The position numbers were made by a program, and so were the translations under genes. From the NCBI RefSeq assembly GCF_013414195.1, contig NZ_JAATTV010000005.1, forward strand, positions 155,579-219,578: a stretch of 64,000 bases of DNA, written 5' to 3'. The DNA is from Psychrobacter sp. BI730 (GTDB taxonomy: Bacteria; Pseudomonadota; Gammaproteobacteria; Pseudomonadales; Moraxellaceae). The notes under the pieces were generated by a model. It had not been told where the DNA came from. It made no database searches and worked only from the letters and a program-made list of their open reading frames with translations. Shown in pieces: positions 60,582 to 64,000 of this stretch (within the stretch, counting starts at the first letter, position 1; every line of letters begins with the position of its first letter).

Positions 60582-61859
60582 ATGGACTCTGTTGCTATTA
60601 TTATCCCTGCACGTTATGCGTCTTCACGGTTTCCTGGTAAGCCACTTGCTGATATTTTGGGTAAACCGATGATTCAGCATGTATATGAGAAAGCTCAATC
60701 AGTCAAAAATGTTGAAGTAATAGTAGCAACCGATGATGAGAGGATACTTGAGACAGTTGCAAATTTTGACGGTAAAGGAGTACTGACTGCTTCAACTCAT
60801 ATTTCAGGTACTGATAGGCTCGTGGAAGTGATGAGTAAGGTAGAGGCTGACTTATATATCAATTTACAAGGTGATGAACCTTTAGTGCGTTCTGAAGATA
60901 TTGAAATGTTGATTAACGCCATGCGTGGTGATGAGTCAATTGAAGTTGGAACACTTTATCACTCTATCAATGAACGCCAAGCTCAAGATCCCAATACCGT
61001 TAAAGTGGTTACATCACATAGCGGTCGTGCGTGTTACTTTAGTCGCTCTCCAATACCATTTATTCGAAACAACGATGTACAAATTAATTATAAGCAGCAC
61101 GTTGGTGTATATGCCTATCGCAAGTCTGTCTTAGAACGATATGCACAATTACCTGAATCTAATGTCGAATCAGCAGAGCAATTAGAACAATTAAGATTAT
61201 TAGATAGCGATATAGATATTTATGCATTTGAAGTAATGAAGACAGGGCCTGGTGTAGATACTCCTGAAGACCTTCAAAAAGTAATCGCTATTCTTCAAGG
61301 TAAACAGTCCGAGAGTGAAAAGTCTTTACTCTCCAATATCGATCTTGTTATTACTGATATTGATGGCGTATTAACAGATGGTGGAATCTACTATGACGAA
61401 CATGGTGAATGTATGAAGCGCTTCCATGTGCGCGATGGTCTAGGTATAAAGCTGTTACAACAGGCAGGTATTCAAGTAGCAGTATTATCAGGTAAAGATT
61501 CAAAGCCATTAAGGAAGAGAATTGCTGATTTAGGCATTGATATCTTTATGCTAGGTATCAAAAATAAAGAAGTGGCTTGTAAGGAGATTATTCAGCGGGC
61601 AGGCACTACCAAAGTGAATACTGTGTATATCGGTGATGATACCATTGATTTACCAGCTTTCATTAGTTGTGGTGTTGCAGTGGCTGTCGCTGATGCTCCT
61701 GAATACGTCAAATCTAAGTGTGATTTAGTGCTGGAGACCAAGGGTGGTTTTGGCGCTTTACGTGAAATAGCTGATAATATCTTGATTGAGCAGGGTCACT
61801 CTAAGTTAATAGAAGATCCTGCTACATTCTTGAAAATTCATGCCAATGTGACACAGTAA
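60582..61859 (+). CDS. kdsB: Bifunctional CMP-Kdo synthetase / Kdo-8-P phosphatase (KdsB-KdsC fusion)
   Basis: A 425-residue fusion. Residues 1 to about 245 are a complete CMP-Kdo cytidylyltransferase: IIPARYASSRFPGKPLADI, VATDDERI, LYINLQGDEPLV and GVYAYRKSVLERY. After a short linker, residues about 253-415 are a HAD-family Kdo-8-P phosphatase: VITDIDGVLTDGGIYYDE (nucleophile and acid Asp), the Gly-rich FHVRDGLGIKLL, VLSGKDSKPLRKR (motif II/III) and YIGDDTIDLPAF. Both active sites look intact. In E. coli these are separate kdsB and kdsC genes. The phosphatase acts just before the cytidylyltransferase, so fusion joins consecutive steps. It overlaps the convergent KpsC-like gene by 22 bases. 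Confidence 0.93.
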   Translation: MDSVAIIIPARYASSRFPGKPLADILGKPMIQHVYEKAQSVKNVEVIVATDDERILETVANFDGKGVLTASTHISGTDRLVEVMSKVEADLYINLQGDEPLVRSEDIEMLINAMRGDESIEVGTLYHSINERQAQDPNTVKVVTSHSGRACYFSRSPIPFIRNNDVQINYKQHVGVYAYRKSVLERYAQLPESNVESAEQLEQLRLLDSDIDIYAFEVMKTGPGVDTPEDLQKVIAILQGKQSESEKSLLSNIDLVITDIDGVLTDGGIYYDEHGECMKRFHVRDGLGIKLLQQAGIQVAVLSGKDSKPLRKRIADLGIDIFMLGIKNKEVACKEIIQRAGTTKVNTVYIGDDTIDLPAFISCGVAVAVADAPEYVKSKCDLVLETKGGFGALREIADNILIEQGHSKLIEDPATFLKIHANVTQ

Positions 61860-62818
61860 TCTTGTTGACTATATAGGTAACATAATAGAAAGTACTGATG
61901 TCTAATAGCTTCTGTTTTACAAAGGTTTTTATAAAAAGGTCGCCCTAATACGGTGACCTTTTTTCCTCTCAGTAATGCTTCAAATCCACCTAGTGAAGTA
62001 ATCGTATAGACATGATCGATAGTCTCTAATGCATCGACCAAATGAATAGATTGGGTGAGGATCAGGCAATCTAGTTCAGTGAGCGTACGAATGATAGAGT
62101 GGTCACCTAACGTCATTGGATGTGGTTTTACAATAATTTGAGCGTCAGGATTTTCTTTAATCGCTTTATTCACGACATCGAGTAAAGTAAAGTCCTTACC
62201 GCCACCGTATTTCAGTGAGTCGTCATGAGGTACTTGGCCTAATACCAGAATACGTTCTTTATTCTTAGGACCATATATTGGTGTGACATCGACATAAGAT
62301 TGATGATTGTATTTGCTCACTCTATGCGACACATAGTAGTCGAGTATCTCTTGTGCTAATACTTCATCATAGTTATCCTGCTCAAAGTCAAAATTTGCAA
62401 TGAGGTCGGTCAGATCGTTTGGGCGGGTGGTATCAAAATATGGTGCTTGACTATCCATTACAATGGATAATGGTGGCGCGCTACTATCATCTTCAGGACC
62501 TGAACGGATAAAACCATCTTCTAGGAAAAAAATGTCTACACCTTGGGCGCGGACATACTCAATAAAGTAATCAGGAGCCTTATAACCCCAAATATAGATA
62601 ACAGGATTTACACGCTTGATAAAAGGTTTGAGCCATCGATGAAAATAACGCTCATCAAAGTGTCGTTGTATTTGTACATGTGCCGACTCAAACACCCACT
62701 CGCCGACCATATCTCGCCAAGGTAGCATACCAACTACTAACGCCAAACGCTGTTTTGAATGGCAGGAATGTTTATAATAGCCCGATAATAGTGGTCGGAT
62801 GTAAGCATTAAATTTCAT
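61838..62818 (-). CDS. KpsC-like Kdo transferase / capsule polysaccharide protein, possibly truncated
   Basis: A 326-residue protein with the KpsC-type motifs: FFLEDGFIRS near residues 96-105, VLVLGQVPHDDSLKYGG-like ILVLGQVPHDDSLKYG, IIVKPHPMTLGDHS and ITSLGGFEALLRGKKVTVLG-RPFY. KpsC family members transfer beta-Kdo onto the lipid anchor of capsules. Full KpsC has two such domains; this is single. After RPFY the expected continuation (AGWGLT in KpsC) is missing, and the last 30 residues do not resemble the family. A terminator-like hairpin (61933-61964) overlies the GKKVTVLGRPFY codons. It is convergent with the Kdo operon. The gene may be a truncated remnant, or a short functional variant. 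Confidence 0.7.
   Translation of the reverse strand: MKFNAYIRPLLSGYYKHSCHSKQRLALVVGMLPWRDMVGEWVFESAHVQIQRHFDERYFHRWLKPFIKRVNPVIYIWGYKAPDYFIEYVRAQGVDIFFLEDGFIRSGPEDDSSAPPLSIVMDSQAPYFDTTRPNDLTDLIANFDFEQDNYDEVLAQEILDYYVSHRVSKYNHQSYVDVTPIYGPKNKERILVLGQVPHDDSLKYGGGKDFTLLDVVNKAIKENPDAQIIVKPHPMTLGDHSIIRTLTELDCLILTQSIHLVDALETIDHVYTITSLGGFEALLRGKKVTVLGRPFYKNLCKTEAIRHQYFLLCYLYSQQDYCVTLA
61933..61964. terminator. Terminator-like hairpin inside the KpsC-like coding sequence
   Basis: AAAAAGGTCGCC (61933-61944) and GGTGACCTTTTT (61952-61963) pair over 12 positions with one G-U, with U-rich 3' ends on both strands. It lies 73 bases beyond the kdsB-kdsC stop and so would terminate that operon, but on the minus strand it falls about 95 bases before the KpsC-like stop codon. 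Confidence 0.75.
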
Positions 62819-62963
62819 GATGTGATGGACGGCTTAGGTAGATAAAAGAAGATCGGATATAAATTATTAAGACATTTATGTTCGCAATGTTTTATAGTTC
62901 CCAGTATAGTTACATTTACGAGTAAAAACGAATGCCTGCTGCGAAAAATAATGGGTCGATAGT
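62819..62963. other. Divergent intergenic region, KpsC-like gene / galE copy 2
   Basis: 145 AT-rich bases that should hold promoters for both divergent genes. A possible pair for galE is TTCGCA (from 62881) with TATAGT 18 bases on, which is weak. Confidence 0.4.
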
Positions 62964-64000
62964 ATGAAAAATAAAATATTAGTTACTGGTGGTGCTGGAT
63001 ATATCGGTTCGCATACTTGTATAGCACTACATGAAGCAGGCTATGATATTGTTGTATACGATAACTTATCTAATAGTAGCCGTGAGGCGATTAACCGTGT
63101 CTCTACTCTCATTGGACAGACAGTTGATTTTATAGAAGGGGATATACGAGATCCTGAGTTACTCAGAGAGGTCTTTGCTTCGCATGAATTTTTTGGCGTG
63201 ATTCATTTTGCTGGATTAAAAGCAGTTGGAGAGTCAGTAGCAAAGCCATTGCTGTATTATAATAACAATGTCAGCGGTACCATTACCTTATTAGAAGTTA
63301 TGGCAGAATATAACGTTAAGAATTTAGTTTTTTCATCATCTGCCACTGTCTATGGTGATCCTGAATCCTTACCCATCGATGAGAGCTCGAAGCGCTCTTG
63401 TACCAATCCTTATGGTCAGAGCAAGCTGACAGTTGAACATATCTTGGAAGACCTAGCTGTGCCTGATGACAGCTGGAACCTGATAGCTCTCAGATATTTT
63501 AATCCAGTAGGCGCGCATCCATCAGGACAGATTGGTGAAGACCCCAATGATATTCCTAACAACTTGATGCCTTATATTTCTCAAGTGGCCGTGGGCAAAC
63601 TTGATAAGCTTAGCATCTTTGGTAATGACTATCCTACTGTCGATGGAACAGGTGTCCGTGACTTTATTCATGTTACTGACTTAGCTCAAGGTCATGTGAC
63701 TGCCCTCGGTTATTTAGAGGAACAAACCAGACCAAACGAAAGTGGTACGACACAACAATACTCAGTAGGCTTTTTACCTATTAACTTAGGTACTGGTAAA
63801 GGTACGTCTGTATTAGAATTGGTATCTGCATTTTCTGATGTATCTGGACAAGCTATTCCCTATCAGTTTACAGGTCGTCGAGCAGGTGATATTGCGAGTT
63901 GTTATGCCAGTGCCGATAAAGCAAAAACGTTGTTAGAATGGCAAGCCGAATTATCGATTGCTGATATGTGTCAAGATACATGGCGTTGGCAGAGCATGAA
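62964..64000 (+). CDS. galE: UDP-glucose 4-epimerase, copy 2 (runs off window end)
   Basis: Begins at ATG 62964 and is open to the last base of the window. The protein is identical to that of the copy at 54363 over the 345 codons visible. Active-site motifs are as in copy 1. Unlike copy 1 it has a 145-base upstream region in which a promoter could lie, so it may be the ancestral, regulated copy. Only the last few codons remain outside the window. Confidence 0.93.
   Translation, partial: MKNKILVTGGAGYIGSHTCIALHEAGYDIVVYDNLSNSSREAINRVSTLIGQTVDFIEGDIRDPELLREVFASHEFFGVIHFAGLKAVGESVAKPLLYYNNNVSGTITLLEVMAEYNVKNLVFSSSATVYGDPESLPIDESSKRSCTNPYGQSKLTVEHILEDLAVPDDSWNLIALRYFNPVGAHPSGQIGEDPNDIPNNLMPYISQVAVGKLDKLSIFGNDYPTVDGTGVRDFIHVTDLAQGHVTALGYLEEQTRPNESGTTQQYSVGFLPINLGTGKGTSVLELVSAFSDVSGQAIPYQFTGRRAGDIASCYASADKAKTLLEWQAELSIADMCQDTWRWQSM
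62964..64000 (+). repeat. Direct repeat, right copy (galE coding sequence, truncated by window end)
   Basis: Identical by eye to 54363-55399 in the same orientation. The true right end of the repeat is outside the window, so whether identity extends beyond the galE stop is unknown. Confidence 0.92.

Overview
The window looks like a chromosomal segment of a Psychrobacter (Moraxellaceae) genome. The base composition is moderately AT-rich. The gene order argH / algZ-algR / hemC-hemD-hemX and the gltA | sdhCDAB | sucAB-lpd-sucCD block is the arrangement I know from Moraxellaceae. A 370-residue protein at 6857-7969 matches the Balon (baeRF3-type) ribosome hibernation factor first described in Psychrobacter. 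I saw no rRNA, tRNA, CRISPR array, insertion sequence or prophage.

Layout. 1-8.1 kb: pnp with a possible leader hairpin; two poorly characterised minus-strand genes, one resembling a divergent macro domain; the prlC-yheV pair; the Balon-like gene behind an empty leader of about 490 bp. 8.1-17.1 kb: an EEP-family nuclease/phosphatase, a quinone-oxidoreductase pseudogene broken by one in-frame TAA, an EcsC-family protein, a minus-strand set (ABC exporter, alpha/beta hydrolase, AlkB), a DMT permease and a class I aldolase. 17.2-25.3 kb: thiC behind a TPP riboswitch, then a complete phosphate regulon unit (Pho box, pstS, an intercistronic terminator, pstC, pstA, pstB, phoU). 25.3-33.7 kb: yggX, argH, the AlgZ/AlgR-type two-component pair with a degenerate kinase, hemC, hemD, hemX-like and a thioesterase. 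33.7-38.7 kb: ribB with a cysteine-less GCH2-like half, a 21-bp minisatellite, rarA, an HExxH protein and a lipoprotein.

38.8-54.3 kb is a TCA-cycle superlocus. gltA (minus strand) faces away from sdhC-sdhD-sdhA-sdhB, followed by sucA-sucB-lpd-sucC-sucD. These encode citrate synthase, succinate dehydrogenase, the 2-oxoglutarate dehydrogenase complex and succinyl-CoA synthetase. The spacers are long for operons and several carry hairpins or terminators, so the block is probably several transcripts.

54.3-64 kb is a surface-polysaccharide locus built around Kdo. It holds galE, an SGNH-like protein, a two-domain glycosyltransferase, the Kdo supply genes kpsF/kdsD, kdsA and a kdsB-kdsC fusion, and a convergent KpsC-like transferase. 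It is bracketed by two copies of galE that are identical by eye over the 1037 bases visible. The second copy runs off the window end. Together these genes could make D-arabinose-5-P, Kdo-8-P, Kdo and CMP-Kdo and then transfer Kdo to a glycan.

Most notable points: the Balon-like factor; the identical galE direct repeats flanking a Kdo/capsule cassette; the KdsB-KdsC fusion; a terminator-like hairpin inside the conserved coding motif of the KpsC-like gene; and the kinase lacking recognisable ATP-binding motifs.
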